A stretch of 64,000 bases of DNA, from contig NC_007777.1 in assembly GCF_000013345.1 (NCBI RefSeq), positions 3,906,001 to 3,970,000 of the forward strand, written 5' to 3'. The position numbers and the translations under genes are program-made. Shown here in pieces: positions 42,645 to 52,800 of the stretch (positions within the stretch are counted from its first letter, which is position 1; every line of letters starts with the position of its first letter). This DNA is from Frankia casuarinae (GTDB lineage: Bacteria > Actinomycetota > Actinomycetes > Frankiales > Frankiaceae). The notes under the pieces were generated by a model, which searched no databases, was not told the DNA's origin, and was given only the letters and a program-made list of their open reading frames with translations.

Positions 42645-43546
42645 GTCGCGTCGCCGAAGAAGTCGGGGACCACGGCGGGCCGGGCCAGCCGGAGCAGGGT
42701 CCGCACCGCCAGACCCACAACGCCGGCGATCATGATGAGGACCGCCTGCCCCCAGGCGGTGCGGTAGGGAGCGAGCATCGCCGGCCATACCGCCAGGACA
42801 CCGACGACGGACACGGCAAACAGGCCGAGCAGCAGCACCATCGACCGGCGGTAGCGGGCCCGGGCGGCATGCAGATCCCGCAGCACCGCGACCCGGTGGC
42901 GGGTCGACTCGACCTGCTCGGCCATCAGCCGCGCCAGGTCCCCGGCGCCCCGCCGGTAGGTCAGCGACAGCACGGCGGCGATCGACCCGACAAGCGGATG
43001 GTTCACCTCCGCCCGGAAGCCGGCCAGCGCCGCCGGCAACGGCTCCTGATCGAGGCGGACCCGTAACCGGCCCAACGGCCCGGCGAGCGCGGACGGGGGC
43101 AGCTGACACGACGCCACCACCGCCGCCTTCAGCGGCTGCCCGGCGTCGAGTTCCTGGCGCACCGTCTCGCACCAGGTCGCGACCGCCTCACCGAGCTCGT
43201 TCAGCTCGTCGACGCTTGGACCCCGCCGGACGTCGTGCGTCAGCCACGCGGCGCCACCACCCAGCACCCCGAGCACCGGCACACCGACCACGACGCCGAG
43301 GATCAGACCAGCGAGCACGCCGCCCGCCACCGGCAACACGAACTCCGCACCCCACCCGGCCATCCCGGCGTCGGACGGCCGGCCCTCCCGGGGCCCGCCC
43401 GGCAGCCGGCGGCCCCAGCCAACAGGGCGGCTCCGGCCGGCGGGGACGTCCCGGTCCTGCAGCAAGGCGACGAGCAGCAGCCAGCATCCCAGGCCGACCA
43501 ACGCACCGGACAGCGCCCCGATGAAGAGGCGGGTCTGCGCGTTCAC
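42641..43546 (-). CDS. tadB: TadB-like inner-membrane platform protein (GspF domain), 301 aa
   Basis: N-terminal segments TRLFIGALSGALVGLGCWLL and VLAGLILGVVVGVPVLGVLG are followed by the F-domain region (ELNELGEAVATWCETVRQEL, DAGQPLKAAVVASCQLPPSA, GDLARLMAEQVESTRHRVAV) and two C-terminal membrane helices. The GTG at 43546 overlaps the TadA stop as GTGA; the open frame runs further upstream only as a shadow. The arrangement matches TadB of actinobacterial Tad loci. Confidence 0.85.
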   Translation of the reverse strand: MNAQTRLFIGALSGALVGLGCWLLLVALLQDRDVPAGRSRPVGWGRRLPGGPREGRPSDAGMAGWGAEFVLPVAGGVLAGLILGVVVGVPVLGVLGGGAAWLTHDVRRGPSVDELNELGEAVATWCETVRQELDAGQPLKAAVVASCQLPPSALAGPLGRLRVRLDQEPLPAALAGFRAEVNHPLVGSIAAVLSLTYRRGAGDLARLMAEQVESTRHRVAVLRDLHAARARYRRSMVLLLGLFAVSVVGVLAVWPAMLAPYRTAWGQAVLIMIAGVVGLAVRTLLRLARPAVVPDFFGDAT

Positions 43547-44892
43547 CAGGCCGCCCTCGTCCGGCGCCGGGTGAGGACCGCCGGGCCGACCCCGGCGGAA
43601 CGCAGCTTGGCGGCGAGCTGGTCGGAGAAGTCCAGGTCCGTGCGTACCGCCCGCTCGATCCTCGCGTCCCAGCGCCACAGCTCCGCCGAGGTCACCCGGC
43701 CCTCCCGGTACTCCCCGACCTCATGCACGCTCGTGACCACCCGCCGGCCGTCCAGGTTCGCGACATGCACGATCAGATCGACGGTGGACGCGATGGTCTC
43801 CAACACCGCCGCCTCCGGCACCCGCCCCGGGTCGAACGCCGCATACGTGCGTAGCCGGGCGACGACGTCGGCGGCGCTCGGTGCGTGGATCGTCGTCGCC
43901 ACCCCTTGGGCGATGCCCTGCCCGAGCGCCAGCAGCAGCGGCAGGACGCCGCCGTCGGGGCGCAGTTCCCCGAGCAGGACCCGGTGCGGGGTCTGACGGC
44001 GCAGGTTCTCCGCGAGATACCGCGCCATCGAATACTCGCCGCGGCCGTCGACGTTGCGCTCGCGGGCCTCGAACTCCACCAGGTTGCGGAACCGCTCCGG
44101 GGCCAGGAACAGCTCCTGCTCATCCTCCACCGTCACCATCCGGTCGAGGATCGGATCGTCGGGTGTGGCGTTGACCCACGCCCGCAGCAGCGTCGTCTTC
44201 CCCGCTCCCGTCCCACCCGAGATGATCAGCCCAAACGGTTGACGCAAAGCCGCCGTCCCCGCGAGCAGGGCGGTGATGTCAGATCCGAACATCCCCGCGT
44301 CGGCGAGCCCGTCCAGGGTGTCCAGGCCGGGCCGGAACAACCGGCAGTCGATATGGGTCAGGCGAGTCACCCGGGACACCGCGTGCACCCGAACCCCGTT
44401 CGGCAGCCGGAACCGCACCGACGGGTTGCTCTCGTCGAACCGGCGGCCGACCGACGCCGCATGCTCGGCCACCCACTCAAACGCCTGGGCGTCGCTACCG
44501 AACGGAGACCGTCCCTCGATCCGATGCCCGCTGCCGCGCTCGGTCAGCACCAGGTTGACCGCGCCGTTGACCTCCACATCGGAAAACCGGTCCGCCAGCA
44601 GGAACGGGCCGAGCGAACCCAGCTGCGACTGGGCCTGGCGGACCAGCAGCCGCACCTCGTTCTCCCCGGCCGCGTCCAGCGGCGGCGCGTCGGCCGCGCC
44701 GCGCCGGATGTCGGCCAGTTCCCGGGCGAGGAGCTCCTCGGCGAGCGCGGCGCGTTCCGTGGGGGTGAACCGCCGGCCGCTGCGGCGCGCCGCCGCCACC
44801 TGACGCTGCACCGCCGTGTTGATCGTGCTCGCTACATCCTCGGCGACATCGGACCCGCCGTCGGACCCGGAGGTGCTCGACTGCAGGCTCAT
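43543..44892 (-). CDS. tadA: TadA/CpaF-type secretion ATPase (449 aa)
   Basis: The protein has the type II/IV secretion ATPase pattern: the N-terminal FLLADRFSDVEVNGAVNLVL, RFDESNPSVRFRLPNGVRVH and HIDCRLFRP; Walker A GGTGAGKTT near residue 225; the Asp box MVTVEDEQELFL; and Walker B-like HRVLLGELRPDGG, where most relatives have GEVRGGE. The C-terminus has GVATTIHAPSAADVVARLRT. It powers pilus assembly or related export at the inner membrane. The ATG at 44892 overlaps the SAF gene stop (ATGA). Homologues also work in conjugation as VirB11, so here it may serve either role. Confidence 0.9.
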   Translation of the reverse strand: MSLQSSTSGSDGGSDVAEDVASTINTAVQRQVAAARRSGRRFTPTERAALAEELLARELADIRRGAADAPPLDAAGENEVRLLVRQAQSQLGSLGPFLLADRFSDVEVNGAVNLVLTERGSGHRIEGRSPFGSDAQAFEWVAEHAASVGRRFDESNPSVRFRLPNGVRVHAVSRVTRLTHIDCRLFRPGLDTLDGLADAGMFGSDITALLAGTAALRQPFGLIISGGTGAGKTTLLRAWVNATPDDPILDRMVTVEDEQELFLAPERFRNLVEFEARERNVDGRGEYSMARYLAENLRRQTPHRVLLGELRPDGGVLPLLLALGQGIAQGVATTIHAPSAADVVARLRTYAAFDPGRVPEAAVLETIASTVDLIVHVANLDGRRVVTSVHEVGEYREGRVTSAELWRWDARIERAVRTDLDFSDQLAAKLRSAGVGPAVLTRRRTRAAW

Positions 44893-45629
44893 CCGCCACC
44901 TCCCTGCCCAGGGCCGTCCCCGCTACCGCCGGCCGGGCCGCCGTCAGCCGGCCCGGGCGAAGACCCACCGCCGACACCGAAGAGGCGGACGCCATGCTCG
45001 GACATCGCAGCCGTCTCCACCGTCTCCGCCAGCCGCTCGGGCAGGGCGAGGTAGACGACGGTGTCCCCGGACCGGCCCGTCGCCGCCGGCGGGCGGACCT
45101 CGGCGATCCGTACATCACGGGCCAGCACCACGGCCCGGCCGGTCGTCGTGTCGAACCCCAGGACCCCCACGGCATCACCGGTCCGGACCGACGCCGAGGG
45201 CAGACCGTCCGGGCCGACCGTCACCCCGATCGAGACCTGCCCGGCGGGTGCCGTTACCGAGCCGACCATCTCCGGGCTGAGTAGGGTGCCCGCCGGTAGG
45301 TCCAGGAGCACCGGCCGCCCCACCAACGCGCGGCGCGCCGTGGCCGGCGTGGCCAGCCGCACCGACCCGCCCCGCGCATCCACACCGACGACCGCCAGAT
45401 CCGCCGGTGCCACCACCGTGCCGCGGGCCAGCGGACGGGCGAGCGCCACCACCTCGACCCGGCGTGCATCGTCCGAGGACAACCACAGCGCGCCGGCCGC
45501 GCCGAGGACCATGAGCAGCAGCGCCACGGCCGCGCCGCCCCACCGGCGGCGCGCCACGCCGCTCTGCGGACCGGGGTCGAGGTCGTCCGCGATCCAGTCG
45601 TGATCGGTGGGTCTCGCCGGCCGGGTCAT
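44889..45629 (-). CDS. SAF-domain (CpaB/RcpC-like) protein, 246 aa
   Basis: One membrane helix (GGAAVALLLMVLGAAGALWL) is followed by the SAF domain (VVALARPLARGTVVAPADLA, ALVGRPVLLDLPAGTLLSPE). The C-terminal part resembles RcpC/CpaB (VSIGVTVGPDGLPSASVRTG, DAVGVLGFDTTTGRAVVLAR). The Gly-rich tail is probably disordered. CpaB-like proteins join the outer part of Tad machines. The ATG at 45629 overlaps the previous stop (ATGA). Confidence 0.85.
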   Translation of the reverse strand: MTRPARPTDHDWIADDLDPGPQSGVARRRWGGAAVALLLMVLGAAGALWLSSDDARRVEVVALARPLARGTVVAPADLAVVGVDARGGSVRLATPATARRALVGRPVLLDLPAGTLLSPEMVGSVTAPAGQVSIGVTVGPDGLPSASVRTGDAVGVLGFDTTTGRAVVLARDVRIAEVRPPAATGRSGDTVVYLALPERLAETVETAAMSEHGVRLFGVGGGSSPGPADGGPAGGSGDGPGQGGGG

Positions 45630-46516
45630 CGCCCCGCCCTCTCAACCGCCTCGATCTCCCGCACCTCGACCGGCACCTCCGCCCGGGTCGTGATACCGGG
45701 AAGCGTGCCGTGTTCGCCGTCGCTCGCACTCCAGGCCACGGTCCAGTCGATGGCCAGCACCCCGGGCCAGAACCGGCCGCCCGGCGCGGCCGTGGAGGCG
45801 TCCCGATAGGTGTATGAGCAGGCCGGGGGACGCGCCGGCTCCGGTGTGCCGGGGACGAACACCGGGCCCGGCCCGACACAGGACACCGGCGGCGAGCCAT
45901 CGCCCGGGGCGAACCGCAACACCGTCGGGGCCGCGGTCACGGTCACCGACGCCCCCGGGATCTGCGCCGACGCGGACACCGCCGACCACTGCCCCGGCAC
46001 CGCGAACCACACCGACACCCGCACCACCGCCGCCCCCGCCACATCGGGGGAGAACCGGCCGCGTGGAGCCGGCAGCCGGCGCCGCACCTCCCGCGCCGCC
46101 GACGCCACCGCGCCGGAGACGTTCGGAACCCGCAGCCACGCCCACCCGACGATCCGGCCGTCGCAGATCCGCGCGTACATCCGGGACCGGCCACCGTCCG
46201 CCTCGACCCGTTCGACGTCGACCAGGCCGATGGACTCCGGTCGCGGCTTCACCAGCTGCTCGGCGGCCGCATAGCCCACCAGCCAGCGGCACGCGGCCGC
46301 GGCTGTAGCCGCCGGCGATCCGGCCGCGGCGCGACCAGCGCCCGTCGACTCCACCGAACCGACAAGCGCCCTGTCGGCCCTATCGACATCGGCGAAACCG
46401 CTCACAGCGCCCTGCCCATTCGTCCAGCCTGGCGTTGCCGCGCGGGCCACGGCAGCAGAAAGAATCAGCGGACACAGAACGGCACCAGCCATCACGAACG
46501 TTTTGACGGGGGACAT
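45626..46516 (-). CDS. Secreted hypothetical protein (296 aa) of the Tad/T4SS locus
   Basis: The start ATG at 46516 has GGGAGGG upstream. A signal peptide is clear: MSPVKTFVMAGAVLCPLILS then AAVARAATPG. The mature part is beta-rich with three cysteines spaced through the protein (ACRWLVGYAAAEQLV, ICDGRIVGWAWLRVPNVSGA, VSCVGPGPVFVPGTPEPARP). No family is recognised. It overlaps the lipoprotein gene by 25 bp and is coupled to the SAF gene. An extracytoplasmic component of the machine is the best guess. Confidence 0.7.
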   Translation of the reverse strand: MSPVKTFVMAGAVLCPLILSAAVARAATPGWTNGQGAVSGFADVDRADRALVGSVESTGAGRAAAGSPAATAAAACRWLVGYAAAEQLVKPRPESIGLVDVERVEADGGRSRMYARICDGRIVGWAWLRVPNVSGAVASAAREVRRRLPAPRGRFSPDVAGAAVVRVSVWFAVPGQWSAVSASAQIPGASVTVTAAPTVLRFAPGDGSPPVSCVGPGPVFVPGTPEPARPPACSYTYRDASTAAPGGRFWPGVLAIDWTVAWSASDGEHGTLPGITTRAEVPVEVREIEAVERAGR

Positions 46517-47175
46517 CCGTCCCTCCCATTCCAGGAGTCCGTGGTGGTCACCCGGTCGATCTGCCACGTTTCATGTTTCACCCAGGTGAAAAGGGTTCTC
46601 TCGCTGAGAGGAATGTCGTCGACGACGATCTCCGAACCATCCGGAGCCCTGCGACGCGCGTCGAAGATAACGCCGTCGTCGTAGCCGCAGACCGTCGCGA
46701 CCACGGTATCCAGCGCCGCCGTAGGCACCTCGATCTTCTCGATCACGTAACGGTTCCCGGCGCCCGGTCGGGCGGCGTAACCGCGGCGCGCGAGAAGCGC
46801 CAGCCAGGCGGTGACGTTCTGGCGCGGCGCGCCCGTCGCCGTATAACTGGCCAGCAGACCATCGACCCCACGCCGGTCACCGGGGGCCTCGACCGCGGCA
46901 AGAAAGGAACGGTAGTACCTCTCCTGCGCGGCGGCGATCTCCCTGCGTACCGTGCCAGCCGGATCAACCGCCTCCGACCGGGACACGGACGACGGGGACC
47001 TGGACGACCCGGGCGGGGACGCGGACGACCGTGTCGACAGGGGTCCAGATGGGTCCGGGCCGCCGTCAACGGTGCCGTGCGGACCCCCGCACGCCGCGCC
47101 CACGACGGCGACAACCACAAAGACGAGAACAACAGATAGCGGACAGGCGAGACGGGGACAGGGACTCGCGAACAT
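46492..47175 (-). CDS. Lipoprotein (227 aa), first gene of the Tad-like operon
   Basis: A lipobox is present: VVAVVGAACGG with Cys near residue 29, after a hydrophobic segment. A Pro/Ser linker follows, then a small alpha/beta domain with REIAAAQERYYRSFLAAVEA and YVIEKIEVPTAALDTVVATV, like NTF2/VirB8-like folds. The ATG at 47175 has GGAGG upstream. VirB8-like or lipoprotein subunits are usual in such loci, but the match here is by pattern only. It is the promoter-proximal gene of the Tad-like block. Confidence 0.72.
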   Translation of the reverse strand: MFASPCPRLACPLSVVLVFVVVAVVGAACGGPHGTVDGGPDPSGPLSTRSSASPPGSSRSPSSVSRSEAVDPAGTVRREIAAAQERYYRSFLAAVEAPGDRRGVDGLLASYTATGAPRQNVTAWLALLARRGYAARPGAGNRYVIEKIEVPTAALDTVVATVCGYDDGVIFDARRRAPDGSEIVVDDIPLSERTLFTWVKHETWQIDRVTTTDSWNGRDGCPPSKRS

Positions 47176-47632
47176 CACGACCTCCGGACGAGGATCTCCG
47201 GTAACGAGATACGGATCTCACCGGTTCGACGGCGGACGTGAATACCCGACCCTGCCACCGTTCCGGACGCCCCCCGACAATCCGTGAACGTACACAGCCT
47301 CACGTCGACCGCATCGTCACCGCGAGGCCCTTCCCGCCGCGCGCACCCACCCCTCTCCAGCAGACTCGGCGCGGCGCAACGATTCCTTTACGAACACCCT
47401 TGCTCGTCCATCCTTGGTATCACAGCACACGAACCATGAATAGCCACCCACAACCACAACCCCGAGCAAAAAAAGGAAGCCGATTGCAATCCGTGAAGAC
47501 GACTCGAGGCGACTCCGACACCACGGGCGCGCCGACCGTCGCGACGCGTGCGAGACGGCTTATAGATAGGAGAGGCTTCGGCGCCCAGCTGCCAAGCCGC
47601 TCCCCCGACCGTCCCGACCCGAGGGAGCGACC
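47176..47632. other. Divergent promoter region
   Basis: No gene is supported. The region separates the lipoprotein gene (minus) from the 234-aa gene (plus) and must hold both promoters. A TATAGAT-like element near 47560 could be the plus-strand -10. A stretch around 47450-47500 is locally A-rich. No repeat or RNA structure stands out. Confidence 0.5.
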
Positions 47633-48337
47633 ATGACCCACATCCCCGAACCGCTGTTCACCACCGGCCACGACCGCACCACCCTTACCCTGCACCGACA
47701 GACCCTCCCCCCACACGACGAGCCGGTCCTGCTGCTGCGCGTCACCGCCCCGCGCACCGGCATCGCCACCGCCCACCTCACCGACACCAGCGCCCGACTC
47801 CTCGCCGCCGCCATCCACGACCACCTCGACGCAGCCGACACACACCGTGAAAGTGATACTCATCACATCGAGGTCGACGGTGCGGACGGGACAGCACCGG
47901 ACCCCGACCACCTCGACCCCTGGGCCGCCGTTCCACCCACCCCCGCCTACGTCGCCGACCCCGGGCCCCTCGAACTCCACCGGGCCCAGACCGCCCTCGC
48001 CGAGGCCAACCGCGACCGCGACACCGCCGCCGCCTGGCTTGCCCGCGTCCACTGCCAGCACGCCGCCTACACCGTCGCCCTCGCCTACCCCGACGCCGCC
48101 TGGATCACCGTCGACCTGCGCACCCCCGATGACGACGGCGCCCTCCACGCCGCCCTCGTCGCGGTCCTCGACCCGCAGGGCAACCCCCTGATCGATCACG
48201 ACAGCACCGACCCGGTGTTCCACACGCTCGCGTTCCAGGTCAACCGCGCCCTGCGCACCGCCCTCGCCATCGCCCCCGGCCTCCTCGACTGGACCGGCCG
48301 CCGCAGCCTGCACCTCAGCCACTACGCCACCTGGTAG
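47633..48337 (+). CDS. Hypothetical protein (234 aa)
   Basis: The ATG at 47633 follows GAGGGAG. The protein is rich in Ala, Asp, His and Thr, with an N-terminal beta part (PVLLLRVTAPRTGIATAHL) and helical stretches (ELHRAQTALAEANRDRDTAA, AAWLARVHCQHAAYTVALAY). No membrane segment or metal motif was found. It is followed six bases later by the DUF2637 gene, so the two are co-transcribed. The family is unknown to me; plasmid-related function is suggested only by context. Confidence 0.65.
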   Translation: MTHIPEPLFTTGHDRTTLTLHRQTLPPHDEPVLLLRVTAPRTGIATAHLTDTSARLLAAAIHDHLDAADTHRESDTHHIEVDGADGTAPDPDHLDPWAAVPPTPAYVADPGPLELHRAQTALAEANRDRDTAAAWLARVHCQHAAYTVALAYPDAAWITVDLRTPDDDGALHAALVAVLDPQGNPLIDHDSTDPVFHTLAFQVNRALRTALAIAPGLLDWTGRRSLHLSHYATW

Positions 48338-48343
48338 ACCGCC

Positions 48344-49492
48344 ATGATCCTGACCGCCGAGAAGCCCCCGACCGCCCCGCCACCCTCGACCGGAACGATC
48401 ACACCGCTGGCGGGCCCGCCAGCACCACGACCCGCCGCGCCGCCACCCACCAGCCCGACCCGCGGGAATTCCACCGGCGGAGATGCCGGGAGCGGGAATG
48501 CCATCGACAGAAGCACAGCAAGCGACGGCTCCCCTGCGGCAACCGACGACCCGACGACCACGCAGCCCGCGCCCCCACCGGCGACGCCTTCACCGACCCA
48601 GGCCGACGACATGAACCGCGCCGACGACACGAACCGCGCCGCCCTCGCGCCCCCAACCGCGCCGACGCGCCCACCTGCCGCGCCCTCCTCGCCGGCCGCG
48701 AACGCGCCGGCAGGAAATCCAGACCGGCACGACCCGACGTCAGCGCCGTCCCGGCGGCGGCGCTGGCGAACCGGCGATCTCTGGATCCATATCGCCACCG
48801 TCATCGCCGTCCTCGGCGTCGCCGGCATCGCCGCCGTCGTCAGCTACCGCCACATGCGCGCCGTCGCCATCCTCCACGGCGAGAACCCCGCCAACGCCGC
48901 GATCATCCCGCTGTCCGTTGACGGCCTCATCGTCGCCGCCTCCATGACCATGCTCGCCGACAGCCGCGCTCACCGACACCGGTCCTGGCTCGCCTACAGC
49001 CTGCTCACCCTTGCCTCCGCCGCCAGCCTCGCCGCCAACGTCATGCACGCCGAACCCACCCTCGCCGCCCGCGTCATCGCCGCCTGGCCCAGCGCCGCCC
49101 TCATCGGCGCCTACGAACTCCTCACCGCCCAGATCCGCGGCGCCGTCACCACCCAGACCCACCCCGCCGCCCCACCCGCTCCAGCCGCCGCGCCGACTTC
49201 CGCCCCCGCGCCCACTCCAGCCGCCGCGCCCCCGGCGCCCGGCGCCCCGCCGAGCCCCGAACCCACGACGATCATCACCCCCGAGAAGAACGGGAACGAT
49301 CCCGGAACGAAAACAGCATCCCAGCCGGTCACGGTCAGACCCGGCACGAAGAAGGCCAGGCTCCAGAAGCTCCTCGAAGCCCTGCCCGCCAACGACCCCC
49401 GGTCCGTCTACGCCCTCGCCAAAGACCTCGCTCCCCTCATCGGCCTGAACGAAGGCACCGCCCGCCGCTACATCCCCCACCTCAGGTCATGA
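48344..49492 (+). CDS. DUF2637 spread-type membrane protein (382 aa)
   Basis: After a Pro/Ala/Thr-rich N-terminal ~145 residues, four membrane segments follow: LWIHIATVIAVLGVAGIAAV, IIPLSVDGLIVAASMTMLAD, WLAYSLLTLASAASLAANVM and AARVIAAWPSAALIGAYELL. This is the DUF2637 domain, common in Streptomyces plasmid spread (Spd) and transfer proteins. A C-terminal soluble part ends with a short winged-helix-like segment (DLAPLIGLNEGTARRYIPHL), which suggests DNA binding. It lies beside the relaxase gene and may help intramycelial plasmid spread. Confidence 0.85.
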   Translation: MILTAEKPPTAPPPSTGTITPLAGPPAPRPAAPPPTSPTRGNSTGGDAGSGNAIDRSTASDGSPAATDDPTTTQPAPPPATPSPTQADDMNRADDTNRAALAPPTAPTRPPAAPSSPAANAPAGNPDRHDPTSAPSRRRRWRTGDLWIHIATVIAVLGVAGIAAVVSYRHMRAVAILHGENPANAAIIPLSVDGLIVAASMTMLADSRAHRHRSWLAYSLLTLASAASLAANVMHAEPTLAARVIAAWPSAALIGAYELLTAQIRGAVTTQTHPAAPPAPAAAPTSAPAPTPAAAPPAPGAPPSPEPTTIITPEKNGNDPGTKTASQPVTVRPGTKKARLQKLLEALPANDPRSVYALAKDLAPLIGLNEGTARRYIPHLRS

Positions 49493-49804
49493 CCGCCCGG
49501 CACGAGGCCGGCGCTGCCGGCCGCATGCACCGCCTCCCCGTCACGTTCACCTCACAAAACCGGCTTACCCCGGCTTCCGATTCCTACAGTTTGGCGCCAC
49601 ATCGCCACGCCTGCTGGCCATACTCACGCCTATTTGCCATTGCGATGAACCGGCTGCTCCCAAAACCCTGGAAGGCGCAATGTACAAGGTCGGAAACGCT
49701 GCCGCACACGACCAATCCGGACAACAACGCCCCTCGCTACGCCGGTCACACCGTCGAGCCCTGACGCCACCGTGCAGACCCGACTCGGCCCGACCGGGAG
49801 TGGA
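49493..49804. other. Intergenic region between convergent genes
   Basis: No gene is supported. A short plus-strand frame (49489-49764) that overlaps the DUF2637 stop has no recognisable features and no good start. A terminator for both genes is expected, but no clear hairpin with a T-run was found. Confidence 0.4.
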
Positions 49805-52800
49805 TCATAAATCGAGGGTTGGGGTGTGCTCCCGGATCAGCGCACGTATTCCCCGGTAGCCCTCCGCGAGGGCCGGATCGGTGGGCCGGTCGCCGACGGC
49901 GCGGCGCAGCGGGTCGGTCTCGCCGTCGGTGGTGGCCGGGGTGCCGTAGGGCAGGCCGAGGTCGCGGTGGCGGAACCCCTCGACGGCCTCGACCCGGCTA
50001 TCCCATCCGGTGGCGTCCAGGCCTGCGCTGGAACGGGCACCGAGGAGTCCGGTGAGGTAGTCGGCGGGGTCGATACCGGCCCGGAACACGGCGTGCGCGA
50101 TCTGCCGGTCGAGGGCTTCCTCGATCAGCCGGAGCCTGTCCTGGCGGCCGGTGCGTGCCTCGACGGTGCTTGCCCGGCTGCCTTCTCCGTGTGGCCTCGC
50201 CCGCGGGACGGTCGCGCCTTGAGCGTCGCGGAGGTGGCGGCGTTCGGCGGCGAGCTGGGCGGTGGGGTGACGGGCCAGGTGGTGGATCTCGCAGGTGTCG
50301 AGCAGGCCGACGAGCTCGTTCCACTCGTCGCGGGCCGGACGCGGCGGGGGGAGGAGATAGTCGGTGGGGTGGAGTCCCTGCTGCTGGCAGAGGTCGGTGA
50401 CGCGGTGGTCGAGCACGGCGGCGCCGGTGCGGACGCTGCTCTGGTCCTCGCGGGTCAACGCGACGAGAAGATCAGCGGGCTGATGGCCGTTGTCGAGCAG
50501 GGCGTGCAGGCCGGCGATGGCGCGGGCGCGGGGGATCTGTTCGGCGCGGCTGTGGAAGCGGGCGCGGGCCCGGCGGGGTAGGACGTCGGCCCAGGTTCGA
50601 GCGAGGCGCGTGGCCTGATCATGGTGCAGCATCCACCGGGCCCGTAGGGTGCCGGCCGGTTCGCCGGATGAGAGTGGGGGTCCAGGGTCGTGGGGTGGGA
50701 CGGCCGGCCGGTAGCGGGCGTGGTGGACGGCGAGGGCGCCGACGGCCCGGTCCCACAGAGCGCGGTCGGCGCCGGCGGCGGCGGGTCGTGGCCCGATGCG
50801 AGCGACGAGATCGGCGGGCGGGTTGGCGACGGCGGCGGTGCGCAGGGCCGCTTCCGCTGCGAGTTCCGCGCGTCGCAGCACGGCGGGCGGCGCGGGCGGC
50901 GCGGGCGGCGCGCCGGCCGCGCGGTGCGCGCCGCCGGATGGCGGGGGTGCGGGGAGTCGGGCGAGGCCGGCGAGGGTGTGGGTGCGCCGCAGCCGGTGGG
51001 CAGCGTGGGCGAGCGGGTCGTACTCGCTGGCGAGGCGTTCGGTGCGGGACTGGGCGAGGTGGTCGGCGAAGCGTTCGAGGGGTCCGGTCGGGTCACGCAG
51101 GACGGGCAGCCAGTCTTCTTCGTCAAGGTCGGCTTCGAGATCGGCCCGGCGGATGACGTAGGCCGCGAGATCGGTCCGGGCTCGGGAGAGCATGACGTAG
51201 AGGCCGGCGCGGCTGGTGTCGTCGGGGGCGACGGCTCGTGCGGTGGGCAGGGAGGAGCCTTCGGCTTTCGCCGCAGTGATCGCGTAGGCGTAGCCGAGAC
51301 CGCCGGTGCGACCATCGGTGAACCGGTGGGTGAGGTACTCCCACGGCACCCGCACGCTGCCCTTCCTGGGAAAGCGGACGGTGAGGGCCTGCCGGTCAGG
51401 ATGGTCGGGATCCAGGTGGACGGCGGTGACCCGGCCGAGGGTGCCAGTACGGATGTAGGCCGAGGCGGGCTTACCGGCGGGGATCAGGGTGTGACCCGTC
51501 TGGGTCAGGGTGATGACCTCGTCGCCGGCCTGGAAGTCCCGGCCCGCCACGGTCAGGACCGGTCCGGTCAGGGTGCCGTCGGCGGCGAGACGGTCACGGG
51601 CGGCGCGGGCGAGGATCTCCACGTCGCGGGTCCGCTCGGCCATCATGTGCAACGCTGCCGCGGGTCGGGGCCGGACCGTACCCCCTGACCGGCGCCGTCC
51701 CGGACCGGCGGCCGTCCACCCGTCGCCCTCCGTGCTGCCCGCGCCGTCCACGCTGCCCGGGTCGGTGGCACTGTCCGGGTCGGTGGCGCCTCGAGGGTGC
51801 GGTGCGGTGCGTTCGGTGTACCAGTCGTTGACGACCTGGGCGAGCAGTGCTTCGCGGGAGTCGAACAGGCGGATCCGCCCGTCCGCGGCCAGCAGCTCGA
51901 GAGCCTTCCTCGCCGACGCGCCGCCCTCGGCGCGCAGCGCGCCGAGGGCGGCGCGGACCGGCGCAAGCGCCGCGCCGGTCTGCCGGTGCAGACTGCCCAA
52001 CGCCGGCACGTCGGGGGTGGAGGCGACGAGATGGGCGTACCAGCCGCCGGCGCCGACCGCGCCGAGCTGCGCCGGGTCACCGAGCAGGATCAGCACGGTC
52101 CCGGTCCGAGACGCATACCGCGCCAGTCGGGCGGCGTCCCGGGTCGAGACCTGCGTGGCCTCATCCACGATGACCACGCTGCCCGCCGGCCACACCCGGC
52201 CCGGATCCTCAGTGTGATCGAGCAGGGTCAGCCAGCCGGACACCACCCGCCCGGCCACCCCGATCCGGCCGGTGAGTTCCTCGGTCTGCCGGCCCCCGTG
52301 CGCGGCGGCGAACACCTGCCCGCCGCCGGCGTGGACGATCCGGGTCAGCAGGCGCATCGCCTCGGTCTTCCCCGACCCCGCCGGCCCGACGACCGGCCGC
52401 ACCAGATCCCCGGAGGTGAGCAGCCGGCGCACGAGGGTGATCTGCTCGGCCGACAGCGCCGGCCCCGACGGCCCACCGCTCCCCTGGCCGCCGTTCCCCT
52501 GGCCGCCGCCGTCCTCGCCGCCGACGCCACCCGGGCCGTCCGATGACGGCCGCTGCTGCGCGGCGGCGAGATGGGCTTCGAGCGTGGCCGGGTCGACGAG
52601 GATCCGCGGCTGCGCGCCGGCCTCAACCCGGCCCTGCCGGCAGAGGGCCAGCAGGGTGTCCTCGACCTCGAGCAGTTCCTGCGTCGTGTACACCGGCTCG
52701 GGTTGCTGGCGGGCCCGGGCGGCGCTGTGGCCGAGCAGGACGATCCGCCGGTCGGCCAACACCTGGTCGGTGAGCCGGTCGACCTCGTCCGCGGGCAGCC

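Noticed and set aside
49489-49764. 91-aa frame overlapping the end of the DUF2637 gene
   Set aside because: It starts at an ATGA overlap, but the sequence has no ordered features and unusual codon use compared with neighbours; not enough support.
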